Below, piece after piece: positions 54,363 through 64,000 of a DNA stretch of 64,000 nucleotides. The notes below the pieces were generated by a model. That model did not search any database, was not told where the DNA came from, and worked only from the letters and a program-made list of their open reading frames with translations. The translations under genes were made by a program, and so were the position numbers. The stretch's first letter is position 1; every line of letters starts with the position of its first letter. The stretch comes from Triangularia verruculosa. Its lineage: Eukaryota > Ascomycota > Sordariomycetes > Sordariales > Podosporaceae. The stretch lies in NCBI GenBank assembly GCA_033296885.1, contig MU863972.1:62001-126000 (forward strand), given 5' to 3'.

Positions 54363-54680
54363 CTAGTTGTTTGTGGGCCTCTCAGTCAAGGCTTTGAGCA
54401 AGCCCTCCGCAGTGGACATGGGCTGTTTTCCCTTAGGGTCCTCAAAAGGGGGAAATTGCGTGAACGTCTCCGTGAACTTTGACTTTGCACCCGAACTGTC
54501 AACAGCGGTGGAAGTGCTAGACGTGGCATAGGTGTTGGAGGCGAACGTGGTGCTGGGACTCTTGGGGCTGGAGGGGCCGGGGCTGGAAGGGCCGGGGCTG
54601 GAAGGGCCGGGGCTGGAGGGACCAGGGCTGGTGATCTTGATGGGGGTGGTGATGTTGGAGGGTTTCTTGTTCTCGTCCAT
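54363..54680 (-). CDS. Small Ser/Pro-repeat protein
   Basis: A 105-residue frame from the ATG at 54680 (MDENKKPSNITTPIKIT). It has four tandem SPGPS units encoded by a 15-bp DNA repeat, then a Ser/Thr-rich stretch and a conserved-looking tail, KFTETFTQFPPFEDPKGKQP followed by MSTAEGLLKALTER. The frame is open upstream to 54974, but that part has poor protein character and is taken as 5' UTR. No signal peptide or membrane helix. The tail pattern suggests selection and thus a true gene; the function is unknown. The repeat number is likely variable among strains. Confidence 0.6.
   Translation of the reverse strand: MDENKKPSNITTPIKITSPGPSSPGPSSPGPSSPGPSSPKSPSTTFASNTYATSSTSTAVDSSGAKSKFTETFTQFPPFEDPKGKQPMSTAEGLLKALTERPTNN
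54564..54630. repeat. 15-bp tandem repeat encoding SPGPS
   Basis: Four to five near-identical units of GGGCTGGAGGGGCCG type inside the small Ser/Pro-repeat gene. Units differ by one or two bases, mostly A/G. Confidence 0.85.
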
Positions 54681-55468
54681 GGCGACGGATGGGAAGGTTG
54701 TGTAAGCTGAGTTGAGAAACAATGCTAGTGTTGTTGGTCGGTGAGGGAGCATTGATGTGCAGGACTGCGAAGAGATAGCATGGCACCATGTTTTATACTT
54801 GGAGATATGAGTAGTGCAAGGAGAACCTTCATGAAACGAGGGGTTGTGAATGAGAACCTTTATGGACTGTTGTGCTTGAGTTCTGACAGATGTGATGCGG
54901 AACCGAGACAGGCATGTTTGAGGGCGGTAGCAAGATGTCAATATTGTATTGGATGAAGAAAGTGATGATAGCAATAATATGAGACTGTAGAATGCTCTGG
55001 CGGTGTTGGTCTCAGGGGTTGTGGCTACATACGGGTTACCTACTTTGAAGAATGAGATGAAAATGTGAACATGGCTGTTGGATCGTGAGAGTCACAGGCT
55101 CAACGCACCGAGTGCGTTGACTCGGTCATAAAGGGCAAATTCTAGGCAAATCACTTCCAATTGTTTAGTCACGTCCGACATTCCCAGCTCTACTGTTTTC
55201 CTCCACAACTCTGGCATCTTGACCCAACTTCGTTGGCAAGTCTGGCCTGCTCGCTGCAAGGCGAGCGCAGTGCATGGCAATGGCAGGGGCTTCCACCATT
55301 CAGAAACGATACCGAAATGCTAGGCCCAAGCGCAAGTGAGCTACGTCTTCCCATTGGCTCAAGGCAAAGTGCCAGCGGTGACAGCCACACAATGGCGGCG
55401 TTTTTAATCCCTCCCACTGTGAAGCACGACCTCTCTGGCCTTGGCAACCACCTGTTGGTCCTTCCTCC
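54681..55468. other. Intergenic region, left flank of degenerate island
   Basis: No gene is supported. It contains the promoter of the Ser/Pro-repeat gene and, at 55199-55240, one copy of a diverged repeat also found at 58342-58382. Confidence 0.45.
55199..55240. repeat. Diverged dispersed repeat, copy 1
   Basis: A 22-nt core CCTCCACAACTCTGGCATCT plus TG is identical to copy 2 at 58342; the following 19 nt, ending GGCAAG, are mostly conserved. The two copies have the same orientation and flank the RIP-like island. Confidence 0.65.
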
Positions 55469-56395
55469 GTGAAGAAACCGCCGCCGCTCCATGCTTCTCC
55501 CGCAGCTACTGGATTTGTGAAGCCAAAGGTCAAGTCGCCAACGAGACTAGTCAAACTCCCGCCAGGTCTCACCACACATACCGCTGCTTCGGGATCCAAA
55601 CTCCATGGTGATAACACACATCTAACTAGCGCCCTCGCACGATCTACTAGTAGAGCAAGTATAGTAGGCTCCGGTACTACGGTAAATAAGACCGCTCTTT
55701 CTAAGACGCTGAAGCGATAGAGCTCGACTATCGGTTATAGTCGACCGAGTATAGGACCTCCTCCGCTATAACTACCGAAGGATCAGTATACTAAGTATTA
55801 GAAGCCGGTTAATAAGAGCTTTCTCGCCCGAATAATACGTCCTATACAAGCCTTTACTAATAAGGTTACGCAAAAAGTACCTATTTCTCCGCCCAAATAT
55901 AGACCGGCAGCCTTATAGAGGACGTCCCTAGCAGTTAAGCCCTGTATTAAAAAAACCGCTTCTAAAATAGGTAGTACTCCGGTAATATTACAACCTCTTA
56001 GCGCTATATCGGGATAAAGCGGACTATTAGTTTCGTAAATAAGTTTAGCCCTGGCTATAAAGATCGTTTTAGCGCTAAAGCCGGCCGAGAACAGTATTAA
56101 GTGAACTTCTTTCGACGTTATAGTTAAAACGATAGTAATTTAGGAGGTAGTAATCGTTACCGAGTAAACTGAGATTATAGAGGAGGTTATTAAAGCTGCT
56201 AAGGAGGTCGAGGGTAATATCGCTTTTTTTAAGGTTTACTTAACTACAGAGGCCTTAATAAACGGCTTAGAGAACCTAAATATTGAGTCTAAGTAAACGG
56301 AGAATATTAAAACCGATATCTCTTTATCTATATATAAGGAAACCGAATCTACTATTATTAATAATAAATCCGACGGACCTAAACGCACCTTTTAA
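55469..56395 (+). pseudogene. RIP-decayed relic of an unknown coding sequence
   Basis: Read in one frame from 55469 this stretch stays protein-like for about 300 codons without frameshift but carries ten in-frame stops (for example 55718-55720 and 55769-55771) before the last TAA at 56393-56395. From about 55635 onward CpA and TpG are nearly absent while TpA is abundant and CpG is still common, which is what C-to-T change at CpA (RIP) produces; stops of TAG/TAA type are the expected outcome at Gln and Trp codons. The first about 165 nt are unaffected and encode SPTRLVKLPPGL-like Ser/Thr/Lys-rich sequence. No family recognised. The frame's first codon is not an ATG, so the true 5' end is unknown. 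Whether it came from a transposon or a duplicated gene cannot be told. Confidence 0.65.
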
Positions 56396-57557
56396 TTATA
56401 CTAAAAACAATAGTCTACGTATTTTACCGGACTATACTTATTTATTCTCTTCGTTTTATAGCGGGTACTATACCGTAGTTTATATTTTAAATAAAAGATT
56501 TTTATTTAAATATTAATTATATTATTCTTTTTAGCGTTACTACCCTTTTATTATATTAATTAAAAGGAATAGAAAATACTCCCAGCTTCTTCTTATAATA
56601 CTTTTCTATATATATATATAAGGGAAAAGAAGGAGGGGTAGGAGTTACTTATTTAATATTTTTAATATTTTATCTTTAGCTTATTATATTTTGGGCGTTT
56701 CGTTATTTTTTTTAATAAGAATAGTAATAAATGGAAAGGGAAAGGAAGGAAATAGTAGGTAGGAAAGGGATATTAAAGGCGGAGTTTATTTAAGTAAATT
56801 AGGTTCGGTATATGTTTGGTTAGTGGCTATATAGCAATACCTGTATATAATATACAGGAGCAGGCGCGCACGTATACACTCTGAGGTATAGGCAATACAC
56901 CTTCCACAAGCTCAAAAGCTCAAAAGTTTCTCTAAGTTCTCTTGTTTTAGATTCAGGTCTCCCATTATCGGACTCTACAGTTGATAATGGCCACCTAGGA
57001 GGTAACGGCTAACACTAAGATCTATCTATATAAGGTACAAGTAGCCGATTGGCACACCAGAAAATACTACATTAGCCTGCATTTGTTTGTATCCCCACCA
57101 CCCCTGTCCCACGGCCCGAGAACCACTAACGGCAAGCACGACCCCGCTAATCTTCAACTTCCAATGCTCCTTCACGTGGCAACGCAACTTAGAAGGATAA
57201 GCTTAGATAAAATACAGAAGGTTTGCACAGTGCAGTGGACTTACAGCGAGCTGAGCAAGAGGTCCGGGAGGTTGCGAACCCGCTTTTGTTAGTAGGCCCG
57301 GTCATCAATTGGGCAAGAAACGGCTAAGCTAAAAAAGGACGTACTACACCGTGTGTCATCACATTTCCTAACACGGAGCTGTTAAAAGATCTCGTTCCTC
57401 GCACGGCATTGTTTCCCTCCAAGGCACTATCATTCTTTTTCCTACACGGCATTATCATTCTCTTTTCTTTCTCCCATATACATACATTCTATTTCTCACG
57501 AATACATGCACTCTCTCATGAATACTCCTATTAACCCGCCCACCACAACTCTACATC
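56396..57557. repeat. AT-rich, RIP-like tract
   Basis: About 56396-56800 is strongly AT-rich with TA-microsatellites (tatatatatata near 56607) and poly-T, and normal composition returns by about 57060. A short inverted repeat, CCATTATC at 56962-56969 and GATAATGG at 56983-56990, lies just after the tract. It is compatible with the remains of a mobile element but no coding domain or long terminal repeat pair can be shown. Confidence 0.5.
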
Positions 57558-58003
57558 ATGGATATCGCTGCTATCATCACCCTAATCGGAGTACTCATTG
57601 CCGTACCGCCAGCTTTCATGGTCATATGGCGGTGCTGCTCTCGACGTCGAAATTCGAACCCTCTTGATGTAGAGGGACGCAAACAACGACGTATGTCACA
57701 TTTCCACTCCTAAGCACTCCGTCGTTCCGCGATATAAACAAACTAACCATCTGTTTCCTCCTCATATATACAGATACCTTGTCGTTTGTCCCTCCTCGCA
57801 CACGACACCCACCTGTACGAACAGCGTCGCAAAACAGACACCCGCCATATTCCACACAACCAAATACAGTTCCACGTTCTTATGCATTGTTTTACTCGAG
57901 GGAAACCGTCTTGCAAGAATACCATTATGTCGAGGAATTTGAACTGGGGTGCTCGAACTATACATATCCTAGAGCTTCTCGTTCTGTGGAGTTTGCCGAG
58001 TGA
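57558..58003 (+). CDS. Small two-exon membrane protein, family member B
   Basis: Two exons (57558-57690, 57774-58003) encode 120 residues. The intron is textbook: GTATGT donor, aactaac branch point and TACAG acceptor. The protein begins with one hydrophobic helix (AAIITLIGVLIAVPPAFMVI) followed by a basic stop-transfer segment (WRCCSRRR), so it is likely an N-out or N-in single-pass protein. The 85-residue tail is Pro/Arg/Tyr-rich and ends SRSVEFAE. The helix shares the A-V-P-P-A ... I-W-[RK] core with the 73-residue protein at 41194-41415. It lies in the degenerate island next to the RIP tract but shows no RIP damage itself. No named family is recognised. Function unknown. Confidence 0.65.
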
Positions 58004-58965
58004 AGAGGCAAAACGAGGGAGCGGGACATGGCGTTTGAAAATAGATTTCTCATGTGTACCGGGAGGTGTCAAAGCTTTAATTTTTGCTGCTGCCACGTTT
58101 CGGGGGGCGTTATGTTATTTAGCATTATTCCAGCGTTCCGTCAATCCAATTGTCCTCAATGCAAGCATCGTCATCGTGGATCCGAGCAGACGTCTTACAA
58201 GTAAACATATTTCCTAATTGGGAAATGCTGCCGCCGGGCGGTTGTGATCCATGCTGCACGTGCAACGGCACATGGTTCGTGCAGCGGTGGTCCGTGCACA
58301 GCTGTTCCCTTAATGTTCCCTTCCAGGTTGACAATAATTGCCCTCCACAACTCTGGCATCTTGCCTCCACTTCTTAGGCAAGCAGGTATCGGCTTGCATT
58401 GGTTACGTTTCATGGCAACTGAAGCTGTAGCCTGCATGTTACATTCTGTTCTATCCCTGCCATTTTGATCCATCCTAATTTTAATGGGACTTGCTCCATA
58501 GGCACGCTTATATATAACCTTAATAGTTAGTTAGGGTTATAGCTATACCTCCACCCTAAATTCTAAAGTAGGTATACTGCTAATACTACTACTTATCTTA
58601 CTCTAGAGGTGGCAGTTGCTTGCAATGTGATTTCCAACTCGGAGATTGCTTCCTCCAGTCACATACTGGTTGAGCCTTTATGAAGGACGTAGTTGTTGTC
58701 ACTTCTAGGGGAGATAGGCGCGAGGGTGAAGCCGACTTGACATGAACTTGCGGGGGTTGGCTCAGGAATAGACAAGTAACATATCACGTCAGTGGGTGGG
58801 TTTCACGGAGCCAACGTGGAAACAACCAAAGAACTTTCTCAAGACGGAAGCACGGCAGGTCTACGAGGAGTAGCACGGAAAAATATGAAGATAAGTATCT
58901 GGCCTATCACACTACCTACTCTACTAAGCCATATACCGGTTGCTGTCCTACCCACTGGACACCCA
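58004..58965. other. Intergenic region with repeat copy and AT-rich patch
   Basis: No gene is supported. It holds repeat copy 2 (58342-58382) and a small TA-rich patch at about 58490-58605 with few CpA, resembling RIP. Confidence 0.45.
58342..58382. repeat. Diverged dispersed repeat, copy 2
   Basis: Same 22-nt core as copy 1 at 55199, then about 15 of 19 matches ending GGCAAG. Same orientation. Confidence 0.65.
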
Positions 58966-61353
58966 TCACTTCAAGTCCTCCTGCCCCTCCCGGAGAATTT
59001 CTCCCATTCGAGAGTAGAGCCTCTCGTCTTCATGTTTCCACGGCTTGTCCCCAGGGAAGACTACCTTCCGCAGGCTATTCATCAGTGGCGCAAGGGGCTG
59101 GTAGTACTGTGTGAAGTATTTGGTTGTCGTCTTTATAAACATCTCCTCCTTTGACACAATGATAAGCTTAAGCCCGGCCAGCTCCTCCGCACGCTCGTCC
59201 GTATCGACGTAGTTCCACTTGTCGAACCGTGGAACGACTCTGTCCGTCTTTGGCCCGTGGAAGTGAATGCATATCCAGAACAGCACCCAAAAGAATGACT
59301 CAAGGTCGTGCATGAATGAGTGCTGCTCGCCCTGAAGTGCCCCAACGGCCATGAAAGCCCATGTGCCTGTCTTTCCTTTTGCTCCCGAGGCACCAACACG
59401 CTGCTCCTTGACGGCAAGATCCAAGTCGATTAAAAACCCGCCATTGTCCTTGCTCACCATGAGATTACCGATAGAGATGTCTCGGTGGAGGAGACCAGCT
59501 TTCTGCCGCAACGACTTGTGCCCTTCAATGCAGTCGGCCAACGCGGCGAGCAGCTCATCTCTAGAGGCCGCTTTGTAGATGGGGATCCCCCAGTCGGAAA
59601 CGATGACACGCCGGTGTACCCGATTTGGTAGCGCATTGTTGCCAGCCTTGGTCGGAGACGTGGAACAGGGTCGCTTGCTGGGTGGCAAGAAAGCACCAGT
59701 TTCGTGAGACGACCGCTTTGCGCCGGCGATGCTGCTGCTGCTTCGACTGACATGCGACAGACCCGCAGTGCTTGTGCTCGGTGAAAGTCGCGATCGATTC
59801 TGTCGGTAGCTTGTGGCCTTGGTGATATCCAATCCCTTCCGGACATTGTTTAGGACATCGTCGTCTGTATTTTGTACCTGGACAGTCTCATGGTGATAAT
59901 ACCGGGCCATATGAACCGCACCCTTGGCAGTCGCTTCGCGGAGCAACTCGCCTTCCTCATCGCGCTCCTGGTACTGCCATGAATCTTTGACAACAAACAG
60001 AGCGCCCGGGACTTCTTCGCGGTGTGCTTTCCAGCAGGTCGTTGCTCGGCCGGCGACGCAGCGTGCACGATTCATCAGCCCATCGAGAATAAGCCGCTCA
60101 GTCGTACCCTCTCGTTTAATCTCGATAAAACGTTGGCCCTCTGCGGTTATGATGGTCGGGTCGAACCCAAGCTCATCCTCGCTCATCCAGAGGAATCCGA
60201 GGATCGTGGACACGAATTGCAGCCCATCTTTGTTGATATCAAATTGCTCGGAGGCGATGCCCCCGAGTCGGTCAAACACCCATATCCTCATGAGAGATTC
60301 GCATAGGGTGAAGCCCAGGACAAAGCGACGGGTATCCTGAGCAGCAAGCACCTCCCTAGCATACCTGCCGAGATCGAGCCGCGCTTCCGAAAGTCGATCG
60401 GCGGATGGGTTGCTCTTTAGCTCGCCGGGTACGAGGATCTGGCTCCAGTGGCACCTCGAGTCTTTCCCGGCACTCGGGTCGTCCACAAAGCCGACATCTA
60501 TCTTCCGTTTCCCGACGGAGCCCGCAATTGGCTCGTTGGGCTTTGCCAGCGGTCTCCGCTTGTGTACTGGAGCCGAGTTGTCGTTTTATGCAAATACTGC
60601 TAGCTTCTCGGTAAAGTCCGCAAACTAGCTTAGCACATCATCCTGCTTCGCTTCTTCGGGCCAACCCTTCCAGCCGTTACTGAAGAGCGGACTGCTGCCT
60701 TCTAAGCAACCCTCAAAGAACGTCTCTGACGCGGTCTTCAGGTTTGGAATACTGCCAAAGTATGTGTTGTAGAAGCCCCTCAAATCGACATACATAGGGC
60801 CAAGCTCCTCCTTAACGACGTTGTTGATATATTTGCGGTGTTCGGATGAATTGGCGAAGCTGCCAGTGTTGCGCAGCCATGGGGTTTGTTGGAGGGAAGA
60901 GGCTATCGGTCGAGGAGGTGGAGTGGATTCGGTGACGGCATCGTAGACTCGGTCCCAGAAGAGCTCATCACCGTGATGGTCAGCAAGGGCTGCTTCCAGC
61001 AGAGGTTTGATACGGTCGAACTCGAAGTCGTCAGAGTTGACAGCAGAGTTGAGTTTCGAGAGGTTGCTTCGCAGGGTTCCGCTACCTGTGTTTGAAGGCA
61101 AGAGTCGGGCGACAGGGAGGAGCTGAACTGTCGAGAGGAGACTAGACGCAAGACCCTTTAAGTCTGTTTACCCGTCAGAATGGTCGCTGTAGAGCCCGGT
61201 TGTCATACCTTCTTGGTCAAGTTGAACCAGCGCGTCTAGAGTGCACGGAATTTTCCTGTCGGTACAGACTGCATGGAATGAATCGCGGAAAGTGTGGAGA
61301 CCCTTTGTAATAGGGTTTTCCTGGATGATCTTTGACCGTAGTTGGTCTGCCAT
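58966..61353 (-). pseudogene. FunK1 fungal-type protein kinase, two nonsense codons
   Basis: The conceptual gene has exon 1 at 61353-61209 (MADQLRSKIIQENPI), a 45-nt intron (GTATGA to AACAG) and exon 2 from 61163 down to 58966, about 780 codons in one frame. Within exon 2 the frame meets TAG at 60627-60625 and TAA at 60588-60586. Protein similarity to FunK1 (PF17667) continues across both stops: GWKGWPEEAKQDDVLS, then FADFTEKLAVFA, then NEPIAGSVGKRKIDVGFVDD and AGKDSRCHWSQILVPGELKS. The kinase core looks intact, with HRDISIGNLM (catalytic Asp and Asn), LIDLDLAV in place of DFG, and GTWAFMA. Both stops can arise by single C-to-T or G-to-A changes. It is therefore read as a recent pseudogene. 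The downstream kinase half could only be made from an internal start. Confidence 0.8.
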
Positions 61354-61830
61354 TGCGGATGTATGCTCCAGGCGCGTCTTGTGAAAGCTTTGTCCATCGG
61401 GAGGGCTGTATACAATACAACCCCTGTTTAATTGTTAGCGTGTGACTTCAAAATCAACCACACATAAAAAAGACTCAATTACTCAATCATCACCAATTTT
61501 AACCAGAAAAAATGGTTTCGTACAGCTGTTCTTCTATATTTCTTCCATTTGATCGATTTTTTCTATTGTGGTGGTGTTTTTGAGGCAAAAGTTAGGGGGG
61601 TTTATAAAAACACGCTAAGACCCTGTTCGCGTCCGCCTTAACAGTGGGGCCTCGTTGGAACCCTAACCCACATCTTTCTCAATTGGGCAACTGGAAAATA
61701 GTACAAATGTGGTCCGTGCAACAGACTGACCGTCCCCCCCCAAATTGTCCCTTGTCAACAGACTCCTTAAGTAGAAAATTCAGTCCAACAATTTAATCTC
61801 AAAAATAATCATCCAAAACCTACTATTTCC
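61354..61830. other. Intergenic region
   Basis: No gene. Promoter side of the FunK1 pseudogene and 3' flank of the AAA+ gene. Confidence 0.45.
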
Positions 61831-64000
61831 TCACATCTTTCCCAACTGTTCATTCCCGATAAAATGCGACCCCCCTGCACACCGATATCCCCCATTCTGC
61901 TTGATCCATGGGAAACCCATACAACAAACCCCCATGGCCTTCAACCTTTCTTTGACAGCTTCCTCCTTTCGCCTGCGCGCTTCTTCTTCCAACAACTTGG
62001 CCACAATCTTCTCCCGCACCTCCTCTGTTGCCTTCTCCTTGGCCTCCAGCAGCCTCTTGTACTCCTCCTCTTCCTCCTCTTCCGCCCGACGATCACGCTG
62101 AAGTTGCTCCCACACGGCGTCGCTGACACCTGCATCTCTCTTGATCCAAGAGTCCTTGTCGTTTGGATCAGTTGTACTGATTTCAGGAGTTTTCGGCGGC
62201 TCTTCCTCCTGCTCCTCGACAGTTGGCGGTGCGTCAGCCTTCGTCTGTTCCAGCTTCATGGTTGTGCTCGTGCGGGTTGCGGGCCGATGGGGAAGTCTCT
62301 GTGGTGTTGGCGCTTGGTGCGAACGGAGCAGTTCCTTGATGTTGATGTCTGGTTCGTCAAACTTGCTCCGAGAGGCGCGCTCATTGAGCATGGCCCGGAG
62401 TTCGGTGGTGACAATCGCCTCCGTCAGCATCACGCGACCACTGGCAAGTCCAGCCTTATCCCCCAAGAGCTTGTTGAAAATTGCTCTGCTTACACTCTGA
62501 ACATCACGCGCACTCGCCCAGTTGTCTTGCGCGGCCAGGTGAGTGAAGTAGTTGATTACCTCTCTCCTGAATGTAGCCGTTGCCGCGTCGAGGCATGTGA
62601 GATCCAGGTCTTTGCCTCTGCTCTTCAACCCCAGTTTCTGCTTGCCCAGCAATTGGCAAAGAAGTGCCAAACATTCCTCAGGTGTCAGAGATCGGAATTC
62701 GATCACAGCCGGGAAACGGGAAGTCAGGCCCGAGTTGACTGACATCAGGCGGTTGATATCCTTCTCGTACCCAGCCAGGATGATGATCAGTTTCTTGGCG
62801 TACCGGTCCTTGGTGACAGAATCCACCAGCTCGTCCATAGCCTCCTTGGCGAAATGTCCCTCGGCCAAACGATATGCTTCGTCCACAAATAGAACTTTTC
62901 CGAGCGCCTTGTCCAACAGCTGTTGCACTTTAGGTCCAGTCTGACCGACATACTGTCCAATGAGGTCAGTGGCAGAGCACTCGACCACTTCGTCTGTCGA
63001 CAGAAATCCCATATCGTAGAAGACCTTGCCCATCTTCTTGGCAGTCGTCGTTTTCCCAGTGCCAGGGGGACCTCGGAAGAGAAAGTTGAATGGGATGCTC
63101 TCTTTGGGGTCCATATCAAGTGATTTCAGGGTGCGGACCGTTTCCTGGTATCCCTCCAGGAGCTTGACAGTTTCTTCACACCCGACGGTTCCTTCAAAAA
63201 GTTCCTTCACACTTGCAGCCGACTTGTCCGCACGGTCGAAATTCTCATCAAAGTCAACAGCCTCAAAGAGACTATCCGATTTTGCCTCCCTTTTGCTGAC
63301 ACGTCTTTGGTGGCGAGCCTTGGCTGTATCAAGCAAGATGTCGATTTCGCCTGCATTCCCAAAGTTGGGGCGATTGCGCGCCCTCTTGATCATTTCCATC
63401 GCAACACTGACAGCCTGGGGAGTGGCCTGGTACGCTGCCTTCTTGAGCTTGACGTGAAATATGTTCTGGATATCCTCGTCGGAGAAGTCCTCAAAGGTGA
63501 AGCCAGAAGCAATGGGGAAGCGACGACTCAGGCCAGGGTTGACATTCTGGAACATGGTTTCCATCTGATCTTTGTATCCCAGGAGAAGGACGCAGCGGTC
63601 ATCGCCAGGGACACTCTGAACCTCGGCAACGATGGTATCGATGACGGCTGTTTTGTAGGGATCCGACACTGAACCTTGACCACCTCCTCCACCATAAAGA
63701 CCATAGGCTTCGTCAATAACCAAAACCTTTCCAACAGATGCTGCCAGAATGCCCTTGGTCTGCTGTTCCGATTGCCCAAGGGCTGCACCCACAAAGTCTG
63801 ACGGATTCTTCACCACCACTGCTGATAATTAGCTTTTCGTCCAGAGAAAAGAGAGGCAACCGGAGTAGGGGTTATGACAGTAGTAAAACACGTACCTTCG
63901 CCCTTGGAAAGCAAACCAAGCCGTACCAAAATCGCCCCATAAAGTTTTGCCACCGTTGTCTTGCCAGTGCCAGGATTTCCCATAAAGACCTTGTTTAGAG
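61831..64000 (-). CDS. CbbX/CfxQ-type tandem AAA+ ATPase, partial
   Basis: The gene is cut by the right edge. Visible exons are >64000-63896 and 63818-61831, joined across a 77-nt intron (GTACGT, AGCAG). The upstream exon carries the first Walker A, GNPGTGKT; after it come VLVIDEAYGL (Walker B) and PGLSRRF (arginine finger) of one AAA domain. A second domain follows with GPPGTGKT, VLFVDEAYRL and SGLTSRFP. These are the short AAA+ modules of the CbxX/CfxQ family, known from the bacterial Rubisco activase CbbX and from fungal multi-domain proteins. After them come a Glu/Arg/Lys-rich coiled coil (RRAEEEEEEEYKRLLEAKEK) and a small C-terminal motif, GVCCMGFPWIKQNGGYRCAG, with three cysteines. It probably acts as a hexameric ATP-driven remodelling machine; the target is unknown. 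Confidence 0.9.

Noticed and set aside
60570..60640. An intron removing both stops of the FunK1 gene
   Set aside because: A GTGCTA to CTCCAG intron is possible on paper, but it would remove sequence that looks conserved in the family (FADFTEKLAVFA) and lacks a good branch point.

Overview
The window is nuclear DNA of a filamentous ascomycete, most likely a Sordariomycete close to Chaetomium/Podospora/Neurospora. The support is short spliceosomal introns (about 45-130 nt, GTAAGT-type donors, CTAAC/CTGAC branch points, CAG/TAG acceptors), GC-rich coding DNA in single-gene transcription units on both strands, fungal-only families (FunK1 kinase, Rhodopsin-domain membrane protein, PaxU/DUF829, fungal CorA-like), and an AT-rich island whose C-to-T/G-to-A decay looks like repeat-induced point mutation (RIP). 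No operons, CRISPR arrays, rRNA or confident tRNA genes were seen.

Layout. 0.5-9.7 kb: a small secreted cysteine-containing protein, a single-exon cytochrome P450, a bifunctional-type 6-phosphofructo-2-kinase/fructose-2,6-bisphosphatase (FBP26-like) and a secreted pepsin-like aspartic protease. 11-17 kb: a triple-KH RNA-binding protein of FUBP type, a PaxU-like alpha/beta-hydrolase and a small Cys-rich protein. 18.6-23.1 kb: a large coiled-coil protein of unknown function whose reading frame runs on past one in-frame TAG for another 320 codons. 23-27.6 kb: gene-poor, with two perfect CRE palindromes. 27.6-36.4 kb: two tandem ACS/Dal5-type MFS transporters, a 7-TM Rhodopsin-domain protein and a GT1-like glycosyltransferase. 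37.5-38.8 kb: replication factor C subunit Rfc3 with an MCB box and a G-rich tract upstream. 38.8-45 kb: a long hairpin, a tiny membrane protein and a centrosomin-motif (Cnn_1N) protein. 46.6-54.7 kb: a probably mitochondrial SDR, a 10-exon CorA-like protein with a GMN signature and a 9-nt microexon, and a small SPGPS-repeat protein. 55-61.4 kb: a degenerate accessory island with a RIP-decayed coding relic, an AT-rich tract, a diverged repeat on both flanks, a second tiny membrane protein and a FunK1 kinase pseudogene. 61.8-64 kb: a CbbX/CfxQ-type tandem AAA+ ATPase cut by the right edge.

Most genes are independent housekeeping or accessory units; no coherent biosynthetic cluster or defence system could be shown. 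The most unusual material is the 55-61 kb decayed island, the TAG-interrupted gene at 18.6-23 kb, the structured inverted repeat at 40.25-40.34 kb, and two related short membrane proteins about 16 kb apart.
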